Assembly (NCBI RefSeq): GCF_010091925.1
Contig: NZ_WVID01000029.1
Span: 1 to 64,000, forward strand
Source of the DNA: Nostoc sp. B(2019)
GTDB lineage: Bacteria > Cyanobacteriota > Cyanobacteriia > Cyanobacteriales > Nostocaceae
Length of the DNA stretch: 64,000 bases
Direction: 5' to 3'
Positions 8,644 through 17,364 of this stretch are shown one piece after another. Numbering within the stretch: position 1 is the first letter of the stretch; the number at the start of each line of letters is the position of its first letter. The position numbers were made by a program, and so were the translations under genes. Below the pieces are notes generated by a model, which worked only from the letters and a program-made list of their open reading frames with translations, was not told the origin of the DNA and searched no databases.

Positions 8644-8815
8644 AAGTTTCTTTTGAGTGACATCATAAATTTTACCCTTGGTAATCCACCTACAAAACAA
8701 TTAGCTGTGCCACGCCACTACAACTAACTATTGTATTTGTTATTTAAAAAGTCTATAAGTAATAGAGTCTAAAATATTGTATAATTTTGTCAGGTGTTAT
8801 ATAAGTTTATTACCT

Positions 8816-10516
8816 ATGGATCGAATTACAGTTGGCTTATTAAATACTTTCAGAAAACAACAGTCTTTTCCAGAAGATTTAAGAGAATCAGACCTTTTTG
8901 AACATTTTGTTAATTATTACGTGATTTCCAAAGAATATAATTATCAATTTGGACTCGAAGATGTTCATGTCGGAGGCAGTGGTGATAAAGCTTTAGATGG
9001 CATTGCAATCATTGTTAATGGAAGTTTAATTAACTCAAAAGAAGAAGTGGAAGATTTGCAAAAGAAAAATAAATATTTAGATGTTGAATTTATATTAATT
9101 CAATCCAAAACTAGTAGTAATTTTGATGCAGGTGAAATTGCTAAGTTTTTATTAGGATCTACAGATTTCTTTAATGAGGAATCTGAGTTACCAGCCAATG
9201 CTCAGATAAGAGAAAAATCTCAATTAATGGGATTGATATATGAAAGAAGTAGTCTATTCAAAAATAGGAAGCCCTTATGTAAATTATACTATGTTACAAC
9301 TGGCAAGTGGCTTGATGATAAACATTTAAAGGAAACTATTGAGAGTTTGAGAAAAAGACTTGATGATATGGAGATTTTTGAAAGGGTTACATTTAATCCT
9401 ATTGATGCCAATGGCATTCAGAATTTATATAGATTAGCAAATAACAAAATATCAAGACAAATTAAGTTTGAAAGACGCGCTACTATTCCTAAAATAGAAG
9501 ATATCAACCAAGCATATATTGCAATTTTACCAGCAAGCGAATATTTGAAATTAATTACTGATGATGATGATAATTTAATTAGAGGACTATTTTATGATAA
9601 TGTAAGAGGCTTTCAAGGTGAAAATGATGTAAACCAAGAAATAGAAGCAACTATAAAGTCTGATGAGCGTCAGTTTTTTGTATTATATAATAATGGTATA
9701 ACTATTGTTGCTGAATATGTTGATGTTATTGGAGACTTAATTACTATTAAAGATTATCAAATTGTTAATGGATGCCAAACCAGTTATATCTTATATAATA
9801 GCCGAGAATCAATAGATGATTCTTTATGTATACCAATTAAAGTAATTGCTTTAGATCGAGATAGTAAACTAAAAAATAACATCATTAAAGCTAACAATAG
9901 ACAAACACCTGTTAAATTAGAGGAACTTGAAGCATTAACTGATTTTCAAAAAAAATTAGAGGAATATTATAATTCTATGCCAGAGGATAAACGACTTTAC
10001 TACGAAAGAAGACCAAGGCAATTTAATGGAATAGATGAAATTGAAAAAATAAGAATAGTAGATATACGATCTCAAATGAGATGCTTTGCATCTATGTTTT
10101 TAGACCAAGCTCAAAATGCAGGTAGATACCATGCAAGATTGCAAGAAGAAACCAAAGAAAAAATATTTTTACCTTCTCATCAGCCAATAGGATATTACGT
10201 TAGTGCCTATGCAAAATTTTGTTTAGATGCTCTATTTAGAAAAAGACTAATAGATCCTAAATATAGTCCATTTAAATACTACATACTTAATATTTTAAGA
10301 ATGCAAGTTTCAGGGAAAACTATGCCTGACATAACATCTAATAAGTTTATTAAATATTGTGAAACACTAGAACACGCATTATGGAACGATAACAAGTGTA
10401 AAGATGTATTATTAGATACTATTAATATTATTGATAAAGTTGTTAATGGAAACTATGATCGTGCAGTAGCAAAAACTGTAGGATTTTCAAATGCTATCGA
10501 TAATTGCTTGAAGTAA
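8816..10516 (+). CDS. AIPR family (abortive infection phage resistance) protein
   Basis: 566 residues from the ATG at 8816; an in-frame TTG at 8777 would add 13 residues with no support. The central and C-terminal parts match the AIPR family: GLFYDNVRGFQG, ERQFFVLYNNGITIVAE, IKDYQIVNGCQTSYILY and IIKANNRQTPVKLEELEAL. The N-terminal region has a nuclease-like pattern (GGSGDKALDGIAI with a later ILIQSKTS, that is D...QxK), a plausible PD-(D/E)xK-type site. The family name comes from proteins that stop phage growth by abortive infection. The gene is far more AT rich than its neighbours, which suggests transfer. It stands alone, divergent from the PIN toxin-antitoxin pair. Confidence 0.85.
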   Translation: MDRITVGLLNTFRKQQSFPEDLRESDLFEHFVNYYVISKEYNYQFGLEDVHVGGSGDKALDGIAIIVNGSLINSKEEVEDLQKKNKYLDVEFILIQSKTSSNFDAGEIAKFLLGSTDFFNEESELPANAQIREKSQLMGLIYERSSLFKNRKPLCKLYYVTTGKWLDDKHLKETIESLRKRLDDMEIFERVTFNPIDANGIQNLYRLANNKISRQIKFERRATIPKIEDINQAYIAILPASEYLKLITDDDDNLIRGLFYDNVRGFQGENDVNQEIEATIKSDERQFFVLYNNGITIVAEYVDVIGDLITIKDYQIVNGCQTSYILYNSRESIDDSLCIPIKVIALDRDSKLKNNIIKANNRQTPVKLEELEALTDFQKKLEEYYNSMPEDKRLYYERRPRQFNGIDEIEKIRIVDIRSQMRCFASMFLDQAQNAGRYHARLQEETKEKIFLPSHQPIGYYVSAYAKFCLDALFRKRLIDPKYSPFKYYILNILRMQVSGKTMPDITSNKFIKYCETLEHALWNDNKCKDVLLDTINIIDKVVNGNYDRAVAKTVGFSNAIDNCLK

Positions 10517-10770
10517 GCTCAATAGCAATTAAAATATAATGATATAGCGTTTCCTAATCTGCTGAGGTACGAATTTACAGGGTTTTCAGGTAAATGAAGT
10601 ACACGGATAGGGGCACAGTTGGAGTCAACTGGACATTGAAGGTAACTTGATTTCGAGAACCGTTTTCTTCCCTTTGCATCTACTGTTATTTACAGTGAAC
10701 AGTTTCATCTACAATCATGCCATCTTCTATAATTGATAAAACCTGCACAACTAATCTTAGGCATGAGACT

Positions 10771-13686
10771 GTGACCGAATCAGGAAGCTATAAAGATACT
10801 GTAAACTTACCAAAGACTAATTTTGATATGCGGGCAAACGCCATCAAGCGTGAACCCGAAATTCAGAAATTTTGGGAAGAAAATAAAATTTACGATCGCC
10901 TTTCCGAAAATAACCCCGGCGAATTATTTATACTGCACGATGGGCCTCCCTACGCTAATGGCTCACTTCATAGTGGTCATGCTTTGGGTAAAATTCTTAA
11001 AGATATTATTAATCGCTACCAACTGCTAAAAGGACGTAAGATTCGCTATGTCCCCGGTTGGGACTGTCACGGTTTGCCTATTGAATTGAAAGTTTTGCAG
11101 AACATGAAGTCAGCAGAACGGCAAAACTTAACGCCTTTACAACTGCGGCAAAAAGCTAAACAATTTGCACTAGAAGCAGTAGCAGACCAAAGCAAAAGTT
11201 GTATACGCTTTGGGATGTGGGGCGATTTTGAACACCCTTATCTGACTTTGCAGCCAGAATATGAAGCGGCGCAAATTGGCGTGTTTGGTCAGATGTTCTT
11301 AAAAGGCTATATTTATCGCGGTTTGAAACCTGTTCACTGGAGTCCTAGTTCTAAAACTGCTTTGGCTGAAGCTGAGTTGGAATATCCAGAAGGTCACACT
11401 TCCCGCAGTATCTATGCAGCTTTCCCAATTACAGGTTTGGCGGAGGCGGTTAAATCGCAGTTGGGAGAATATTTGTCGGAATTAGGTGTGGCTATTTGGA
11501 CAACTACGCCTTGGACAATTCCGGGGAATTTGGCTGTGGCGGTGAATGCAGATTTAAACTACGCGGTGGTGGAAGTCTCACGCCAAGACGCAGAGACGCA
11601 AAGTAATCTTAGCGCCTTTGCGCCTTTGCGCGAGATAAATTTCAAATATCTAATCGTTGCGGCAGATTTGGTGGAGAGTTTATCTTCTACTTTGGGAGTT
11701 GAGTTAAGTGTAAAAGCAACGTTCAAGGGGAAAGATTTAGAACGTACAACTTACCGTCATCCCCTATTTGACCGCGAAAGTCCGATTGTTGTTGGTGGTG
11801 ATTACATCACAACTGAGTCGGGTACTGGACTGGTACATACTGCACCTGGTCATGGTCAAGAAGATTACATTGTTGGTCAGCGTTATGGTTTGCCTATCCT
11901 CGCGCCAGTGGATGATAATGGCAATTTCACCCAGGAAGCGGGAGAATTTGCTGGGTTGAATGTGCTGGGTGATGGGAATCAGGCGGTAATTGATGCACTG
12001 AGTGCGGCTGGTTCGTTGTTGAAGGAGGAAGCTTACGCCCACAAATATCCCTATGACTGGCGGACGAAAAAGCCGACGATTTTCCGCGCGACTGAACAGT
12101 GGTTTGCTTCGGTAGAGGGATTTAGGGAAGAAGCGCTAAAGGCGATCGCAACTGTAAAATGGATTCCAGCCCAAGGTGAAAATCGGATCACGCCAATGGT
12201 AGCGGAACGTTCCGATTGGTGTATCTCTCGTCAACGGAGTTGGGGTGTACCCATTCCCGTTTTCTATGATGAAGAAACCGGGGAAGTACTTCTGAATGAG
12301 GAAACAATCAACTACGTCCAAGCAATTATCGCCGAAAAAGGCTCTGATGCTTGGTGGGAATTGTCGGTGGCTGAGTTGTTACCAGAATCTTACAGAAATA
12401 ATGGTCGGTCTTACCGCAGAGGTACAGACACAATGGACGTATGGTTTGATTCTGGTTCATCTTGGGCAGCAGTGACTAAGCAGCGTCCTGAATTGCACTA
12501 CCCCGCTGATTTGTATTTGGAAGGTTCCGACCAACATCGTGGTTGGTTCCAATCAAGTTTGCTTACTAGTGTAGCGGTTAATGGTATTGCGCCTTACAAA
12601 ACTGTGCTAACTCACGGCTTTGTTTTAGATGAACAAGGGCGGAAAATGAGCAAGTCAGAAGGAAATGTGCTTGACCCAAATACAATCATCGAAGGCGGAA
12701 AAAATAAAAAAGAAGAACCGCCTTATGGTGCAGACGTATTGCGGCTGTGGGTGTCGTCGGTAGATTATTCCTCTGATGTCCGCATTGGTAAAAGCATCAT
12801 TAGACAACTCAATGATGTTAGAGGTAAGATTCGCAATACAGCGCGGTTCCTGTTGGGTAGCTTGCATGATTTCGACCCCGAAAAAGATGCAGTACCTTTA
12901 GAGGATTTGCCAGAACTTGACCGCTATATGCTGCATCGCATCACCGAGGTGTTTAATGAAGTCACGGAAGCCTTTGACAGTTTCCAATTCTTCCGCTTCT
13001 TCCAAACAGTGCAGAATTTCTGCGTCGTGGATTTATCCAACTTCTATTTAGATGTTGCCAAAGATAGGCTGTACATCAGCGCCCCCGATGCTTTTCGCCG
13101 TCGCAGTTGTCAAACAGTGCTGAAGATTGCTTTAGAGAATTTAGCACGAGCGATCGCCCCAGTGCTATGCCACACAGCCGAAGATATCTGGCAATATCTC
13201 CCCTACAAAACACCTTACAAATCGGTGTTTGAAGCCGGTTGGGTGCAGGTAGAAGAAAAATGGCGTAATCCAGAATTAGCAGAATTTTGGGAAACGCTGC
13301 GACAACTCCGCACTGATATTAATAAGGTGTTAGAACAAGCCAGGGTAGAAAAAATGATTGGTTCTTCTCTGGAAGCAAAAGCTTTGATTTACATACCTCA
13401 CAGACAGTTAAGCAATGCTATCAAAGCCTTTAACCCTGTTAACGGTAACGGTATTGACGAACTGCGGTATTTATTGCTGACTTCCCAGGTGGAATTATTA
13501 GATTCTCCTGATGCAATGAAAGCATTAAAATATACAGCACAGACGCAAGACTGGGTAATTGGGGTAGTGAATGCAGAAGGGGAGAAGTGCGATCGCTGCT
13601 GGAATTACTCCACCCATGTGGGAGAATCAGCAGAGCATCCCCTAATTTGCGAACGTTGCGTTGCAGCCTTAGCCGGAGAGTTCTAA
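10771..13686 (+). CDS. ileS: Isoleucyl-tRNA synthetase
   Basis: Charges tRNA-Ile. From the GTG at 10771 the protein is 971 residues; an ATG at 10717 in the same frame would add 18 residues that do not look conserved, whereas the sequence after the GTG (TESGSYKDTVNLPKTNFDMR) begins like the family. The HIGH motif is HSGH at residues 67-70 and KMSKS lies near residue 625. The editing domain includes TTPWTIPGNLAVAV and ESGTGLVHTAPGHG. The C-terminal zinc site is CDRCW plus CERC. Residues 271-288 of the editing domain are encoded by an intergenic-type repeat (separate entry). This is an essential gene inside an otherwise accessory stretch. Confidence 0.96.
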   Translation: MTESGSYKDTVNLPKTNFDMRANAIKREPEIQKFWEENKIYDRLSENNPGELFILHDGPPYANGSLHSGHALGKILKDIINRYQLLKGRKIRYVPGWDCHGLPIELKVLQNMKSAERQNLTPLQLRQKAKQFALEAVADQSKSCIRFGMWGDFEHPYLTLQPEYEAAQIGVFGQMFLKGYIYRGLKPVHWSPSSKTALAEAELEYPEGHTSRSIYAAFPITGLAEAVKSQLGEYLSELGVAIWTTTPWTIPGNLAVAVNADLNYAVVEVSRQDAETQSNLSAFAPLREINFKYLIVAADLVESLSSTLGVELSVKATFKGKDLERTTYRHPLFDRESPIVVGGDYITTESGTGLVHTAPGHGQEDYIVGQRYGLPILAPVDDNGNFTQEAGEFAGLNVLGDGNQAVIDALSAAGSLLKEEAYAHKYPYDWRTKKPTIFRATEQWFASVEGFREEALKAIATVKWIPAQGENRITPMVAERSDWCISRQRSWGVPIPVFYDEETGEVLLNEETINYVQAIIAEKGSDAWWELSVAELLPESYRNNGRSYRRGTDTMDVWFDSGSSWAAVTKQRPELHYPADLYLEGSDQHRGWFQSSLLTSVAVNGIAPYKTVLTHGFVLDEQGRKMSKSEGNVLDPNTIIEGGKNKKEEPPYGADVLRLWVSSVDYSSDVRIGKSIIRQLNDVRGKIRNTARFLLGSLHDFDPEKDAVPLEDLPELDRYMLHRITEVFNEVTEAFDSFQFFRFFQTVQNFCVVDLSNFYLDVAKDRLYISAPDAFRRRSCQTVLKIALENLARAIAPVLCHTAEDIWQYLPYKTPYKSVFEAGWVQVEEKWRNPELAEFWETLRQLRTDINKVLEQARVEKMIGSSLEAKALIYIPHRQLSNAIKAFNPVNGNGIDELRYLLLTSQVELLDSPDAMKALKYTAQTQDWVIGVVNAEGEKCDRCWNYSTHVGESAEHPLICERCVAALAGEF
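11581..11634 (+). repeat. Intergenic-type repeat translated in frame inside ileS
   Basis: Bases 11581-11634 read CGCAGAGACGCAAAG ... GCGCCTTTGCGCCTTTGCGC, the same vocabulary as the noncoding repeats near 18187-18216 and 5159-5185. They make an imperfect inverted repeat and add exactly 18 codons (RQDAETQSNLSAFAPLRE) without a stop or frameshift. Composition and repetition differ from the rest of the gene. Insertion is inferred from the repeat match; an alignment was not possible here. Confidence 0.65.
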
Positions 13687-13698
13687 AAAAGGAAACTT

Positions 13699-13757
13699 CT
13701 CTGTGTCTTTGTGTCTCTGTGGTTACAAAATTGCTTTTTACCACAAAGACACAAATA
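13699..13757. repeat. Palindromic repeat CTTTGTGTCTT...AAGACACAAAG, copy 1; likely terminator
   Basis: Arms TCTTTGTGTCTCTGTGGTT and ACCACAAAGACACAAA face each other between the convergent ends of ileS and parA. Related copies lie at 28352-28418 and 56752-56854. Position and fold suggest a bidirectional terminator derived from a mobile palindrome. Confidence 0.65.
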
Positions 13758-13791
13758 CACTAAAGTGAAAATTTCAAACCCTAGCCACTAT

Positions 13792-14676
13792 TTACAACTT
13801 TTGCAACAACTCTTGAGTTAATTGAAAGAAAGCTTTAGAGCCAGCTGACTGGGGAGCATTGATAACAACCGGCGTAAAACTATCAACAGCCTTAGCAACA
13901 TTAACATCGACTGGTATTTGAGTTTTACAAATTTTTTCTACGCCAAAATCTTCAACAACGCGGTGCATCACTTGTTTATAGTATCTGCCAGTGAGCAAGT
14001 TAGCACTAGACATACTAAATACAATTCCCAGCATTTTTATATTTATCTTAGTTTCATTTCCGTGACTGTCTTTTAATTGAGCAATCCGTCTTTCCAGTAA
14101 TTGAATACCCACCACAGATAAGGGTTCTGGCTTAGCAGGAAGTATATAGAAATCACTACCAGCTAAAGCGCTACGAGTCAATAGATTATAACCAGGGGCA
14201 CAATCCAAGAGGATAAAATCATACTCTTGGCGAACAGATTTTAAGATGTTATTAATCAAAACTCTTTCAAAGCGATTCCAAATCGTTTCAAAATCCTGTT
14301 CGCCCAAAGCAACTGCTTGTTGATGCAGCATTTCTGAGACAACAAATTCATCATATAAGTCTATATCTCCCGGCAATAAATCTAGTCCAGGTAGATTACA
14401 AACTTGAGATTGAATTATCTCTTGAATCGTCAGTTTTGCGTTTGGTTCTGGATTGACAACTTCATCTATTAAATATCTAAATGTCAGTCTTTGTTTGCGA
14501 CGCTTGGCAAAGTCCAAAGGCGACATCAGGCTGAGTGTGGCACTAATTTGGCTATCTAAATCAAGCACAAGCACCCGTTTGCCATGATTTTTAGCTAAAC
14601 AAGTAGCTAAGTTGACGGTGAGGGTGGTTTTCCCTACACCACCTTTCATATTTGCAGTAGCAATTACATATCCCAT
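13792..14676 (-). CDS. ParA family ATPase
   Basis: 294 residues. A deviant Walker A motif (KGGVGKTT, residues about 12-19), VLDLDSQ for the A' motif and FILLDCAPG for Walker B define a ParA/MinD-type ATPase. Such proteins position plasmids, chromosomes or protein cargo on the nucleoid or act as regulators. A proline-free insert with RKQRLTFRYLIDEVVNPEP sits after A'. No parB is adjacent on this strand. The gene is divergent from the nuclease-ParA operon, sharing a 510-base control region. It could be part of the same system or a chromosomal orphan; I cannot decide. ATG start at 14676. Confidence 0.85.
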   Translation of the reverse strand: MGYVIATANMKGGVGKTTLTVNLATCLAKNHGKRVLVLDLDSQISATLSLMSPLDFAKRRKQRLTFRYLIDEVVNPEPNAKLTIQEIIQSQVCNLPGLDLLPGDIDLYDEFVVSEMLHQQAVALGEQDFETIWNRFERVLINNILKSVRQEYDFILLDCAPGYNLLTRSALAGSDFYILPAKPEPLSVVGIQLLERRIAQLKDSHGNETKINIKMLGIVFSMSSANLLTGRYYKQVMHRVVEDFGVEKICKTQIPVDVNVAKAVDSFTPVVINAPQSAGSKAFFQLTQELLQKL

Positions 14677-15019
14677 TGGTTAATTCCTCTGATGACGCCT
14701 TCTCATCTAGGTAGCGTACACCCCTGCTGAACAATTGAAACTTCCGTTAAATTTAATATTTTCGGTGACTCAAAAGAGTCGTTTCAGTCATGTTTCCTCG
14801 ATTGAGGCAGTCAGATTATATAGCAATCCGACTTGAATTGTTAAATTCTGGCAAAGAAAAACACTCGTTACTCTGAAGCATACGTCTACACTTAATCTAA
14901 CCTGTACGCTTAAGTTGGGAACTTATATTAAAGCTCATAGGTCGTTGGTAGAGACACACAGATGATGTGTGCTCTTACAACATTTTGCTTTTACTTAGCC
15001 TAATAATTTTGAACATGAC

Positions 15020-15059
15020 TAGCTCTCAGAAAGAGCTAATTTCCTAGTGGAAACACTAG
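15020..15059 (+). promoter_or_regulatory. Two consecutive small stem-loops upstream of the nuclease-ParA operon
   Basis: Stem 1: 7-bp perfect arms 15020-15026 and 15032-15038 with a 5-base loop. Stem 2: 6-bp perfect arms 15044-15049 and 15054-15059 closing a GAAA (GNRA-type) tetraloop. They are 5 bases apart and lie 127 bases before the start codon, so could act in the 5' leader or as protein sites. Role is inferred from position only. Confidence 0.4.
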
Positions 15060-15145
15060 TTATATTATGATTTTTTACATTTTTTTAAGTATATTTTATT
15101 ACTCGAAATAATTAACGCCATGCCATAATTTAAAGAGAAAATCCG

Positions 15146-15160
15146 ATTATTGACAATAAT
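15146..15160 (+). promoter_or_regulatory. Operator-like palindrome ATTATTG-A-CAATAAT
   Basis: Perfect 7-bp arms around a single A, 26 bases before the TTG start and just ahead of the AGAGGT ribosome-binding site. Its placement suits an autoregulatory operator, perhaps for the winged-helix protein encoded third in the operon. This is inference. Confidence 0.35.
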
Positions 15161-15186
15161 TGTAATTTTTTAGAGGTAGAAAAAGA

Positions 15187-16569
15187 TTGCCTTTTAATCC
15201 TGAGCTATGTCGTAACGAAAGCGAAGTTGAAAGCAAACTCATAGTGCAATATTTGCTACCACAGCTAGGGTATACTCCTGATACTTGGCATCAAGAAGTT
15301 GCCCTTGGTAGCATCCGCTTAGACTTCTTAGCATTTGCCGCACAAGTAATTCCCTTGGTTTTAGATGCCAACTCGCCGCTGAGTGTCGTCATGGAGGCAA
15401 AGCACCCTAAACAAAACTTAAATAATCACGTCCTCCGACTCAGGCATTATTTAACAAGCTTGAATGTGCGGTATGGATTGCTAACTAATGGAAAAGAGAT
15501 CAGAATTTATGAGAAATTTCAAACTGATGTTCGGTTAGTGTTTCAATGCTCTGGCAAGGATATTGAGACGAAGATAGATGCAATTGCAGGCTTCATTGCT
15601 AGAGAAAGTTTAAGAGATAGACAGGTTATAGACAAGTTAGATATTCAAGTATTTGAAGATAATTTAAATTTGGAAAATAAGAGAGTGGATTCAATGAAGA
15701 CAATTGCAATTTATCATCATAAAGGCGGCGTTGGTAAAACTACAGTTGCTATTAACTTAGCTGCTGCATTGAGTAAGAAAGGGAAAAAAGTTCTTTTAAT
15801 TGATATAGATGCTCAGGCAAATACAACCTTTGCTACAGGCTTAATTAAGTTTCAATTTGAAGAGGATGATGATTTAAAAGACCGTAATGTTTCTCACTTG
15901 CTAGAAAAGACAGACTTTAACTTTATTCCAGATATTGTTCGTAAATCTAAGTTTTTTAATAATCCAGAAGTAGATATTATACCTTCACATATTACCTTAA
16001 TTTCAAAGCAAAACAATCTTGTCCAATATGGAGCTAGTCGAAATAGGCTAGCTAAAAAATTAGAGAAGGTAAAGAATGAATATGATATTGTAATAATTGA
16101 TACTCCTCCGTCATTAGACTTGTATGCACAAGCTGCCTTAACTGCTGCTGATTACTTAATAATTCCTTCAGACTTAAAGCCATTTTCAAATCAAGGTTTG
16201 CCCAGTGTTCAAAGCTTTATTAAACAAGAAATCAATGAAAATAAAGAAGGTCTAGGAAAGCCACCTATTATTATTATGGGTGTTCTTCCATCTAAAATTT
16301 CTACCAATGCTCAGTATCTCAAATATACCTATGCAAAACATAAAAGTGTAATTACTGATCGTTACAATATGCCAATTATGGATAGTATGATCTCAGAAAG
16401 AACAGCTTTATCAGCTTGTGTTAATAGAACTATATCTGTGGGAGATATGGAGATTCCAGATCCTAAATCTATTCTTGACTTTGCTATTAATGAACCTTCA
16501 GCTAATCAAGCTGCTGCTGAGTTTGAGTTTCTGGCTATGGAAGTTTTGACAAAAATGGAGATGAAATAA
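15187..16569 (+). CDS. Restriction-type nuclease domain fused to a ParA ATPase
   Basis: 460 residues in two domains. Residues 1-140 match the N-terminal nuclease fold of type I restriction HsdR proteins: ESEVESKLIVQYLLPQLGY, then RLDFLAF with D46, then VVMEAKHPKQ with E70 and K72, giving the D-(x23)-ExK of a PD-(D/E)xK active site, and YGLLTNGKEIRIYE. Residues 170-460 are a complete ParA ATPase: KGGVGKTT at 179-186, LLIDIDAQ, and IVIIDTPPS. The start is TTG at 15187, fixed by AGAGGT 9 bases upstream and by domain coverage, as no ATG precedes the nuclease motifs. It overlaps the next gene by one base (TAATG), so translation is coupled. This fusion is unusual; it may be a defence or plasmid-interference protein. 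The function is not established. Confidence 0.85.
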   Translation: MPFNPELCRNESEVESKLIVQYLLPQLGYTPDTWHQEVALGSIRLDFLAFAAQVIPLVLDANSPLSVVMEAKHPKQNLNNHVLRLRHYLTSLNVRYGLLTNGKEIRIYEKFQTDVRLVFQCSGKDIETKIDAIAGFIARESLRDRQVIDKLDIQVFEDNLNLENKRVDSMKTIAIYHHKGGVGKTTVAINLAAALSKKGKKVLLIDIDAQANTTFATGLIKFQFEEDDDLKDRNVSHLLEKTDFNFIPDIVRKSKFFNNPEVDIIPSHITLISKQNNLVQYGASRNRLAKKLEKVKNEYDIVIIDTPPSLDLYAQAALTAADYLIIPSDLKPFSNQGLPSVQSFIKQEINENKEGLGKPPIIIMGVLPSKISTNAQYLKYTYAKHKSVITDRYNMPIMDSMISERTALSACVNRTISVGDMEIPDPKSILDFAINEPSANQAAAEFEFLAMEVLTKMEMK

Positions 16570-17321
16570 TGACTGAGTTTTTTATGTTAGATGTTTCAAG
16601 CATTACATCTAGTGTTTCTCGTTCAAACTTTCAAGAAGCTGACTTAGAAAATCTTGCGGACATGATATTAGAGTCTGGAGGAATTCTCAAACCTCTAGTT
16701 TTAAAAAAAATTGGATTTGAAAAATATGAGGTAATTGATGGACACTTTGAATACTATGCATCTGTAAGAGCTAGAGAAAAAAATCCTAGTGAAGGTGAAA
16801 TGGTCAATTCTTTGATTATCTCATCTGAGAAAGAAGAAGCAGTATTAAAGCAAGCTGCCGTTCTTAGAAGCGCAGAGCCTTTTGACAAGTCATCAACAAC
16901 TCTAATAAAAACTAATCATTCAGAATCAAATTCCACAAATAGCGATTTTAGTTTGTTGGAAAAGCAAATTAATAATTTAAGGTTAGAATTAGCACAAGAA
17001 AGACAAGAAAGACAGAAACTATACGATACTATCAAGCTGATTGAAAGTCAGATACCCAAACAAGTTACACCATTAGATGTATTTAATAGTCTAAGTTTAG
17101 TAGAACTGACTTTTAGATTAAGAACTGCTGGATTTACTGATAAAAAAGCTGTTCAGGTTGCTGAAAGTGTAGACAAAGAACGTACTAAGAAAAGGTTTGA
17201 ATCTCTGAAAGATGTACTAGCAAGAGTAAAGGTTGCAACTGGCAAAAAACAGGTTAAAGGTATAAGTGGCGAGAAAATGGTAGACATTGTTGATAGCTGG
17301 TCACGCATCTTGTTTATTTAA
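16569..17321 (+). CDS. ParB-N/Srx-like protein, partner of the nuclease-ParA fusion
   Basis: 250 residues. The first 80 residues look like a ParB/sulfiredoxin-fold domain: LDVSSITSSVSRSNFQEADL, LADMILESGGILKPLVLKK, then YEVIDGHFEYYASVRARE, which aligns with the V-x-DG-x-x-R-x-x-A segment of ParB. The usual CTP-binding GERR is replaced by DGHFE, so CTP binding is doubtful. Residues about 115-170 are polar and coiled-coil-like (LEKQINNLRLELAQERQERQ). The C-terminal 80 residues are helical and basic. There is no clear HTH. Its start codon shares a base with the upstream stop. It is probably the cargo- or DNA-side partner of the ATPase (inference). Confidence 0.7.
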   Translation: MTEFFMLDVSSITSSVSRSNFQEADLENLADMILESGGILKPLVLKKIGFEKYEVIDGHFEYYASVRAREKNPSEGEMVNSLIISSEKEEAVLKQAAVLRSAEPFDKSSTTLIKTNHSESNSTNSDFSLLEKQINNLRLELAQERQERQKLYDTIKLIESQIPKQVTPLDVFNSLSLVELTFRLRTAGFTDKKAVQVAESVDKERTKKRFESLKDVLARVKVATGKKQVKGISGEKMVDIVDSWSRILFI

Positions 17322-17364
17322 ACTTTACTTATAGTTAATTTGCAATAATAATTCGGGGATCAAT

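Larger units (their letters stand above)
14677..15186. other. 510-base divergent control region rich in hairpins
   Basis: No gene. It separates two divergent ParA-type genes and contains four palindromic pieces. These are GAGACACAC/GTGTGCTC at 14951-14974, TAGCTCT/AGAGCTA at 15020-15038, CTAGTG-GAAA-CACTAG at 15044-15059, and ATTATTG-A-CAATAAT at 15146-15160. Bases 15060-15135 are very AT rich. A partition-type centromere would be expected to show several direct repeats; I see none that are convincing. Confidence 0.6.

Noticed and set aside
15020-15160. parS-like centromere for the ParA/ParB-like genes
   Set aside because: Only single palindromes of different sequence are present; no iterated site was found.
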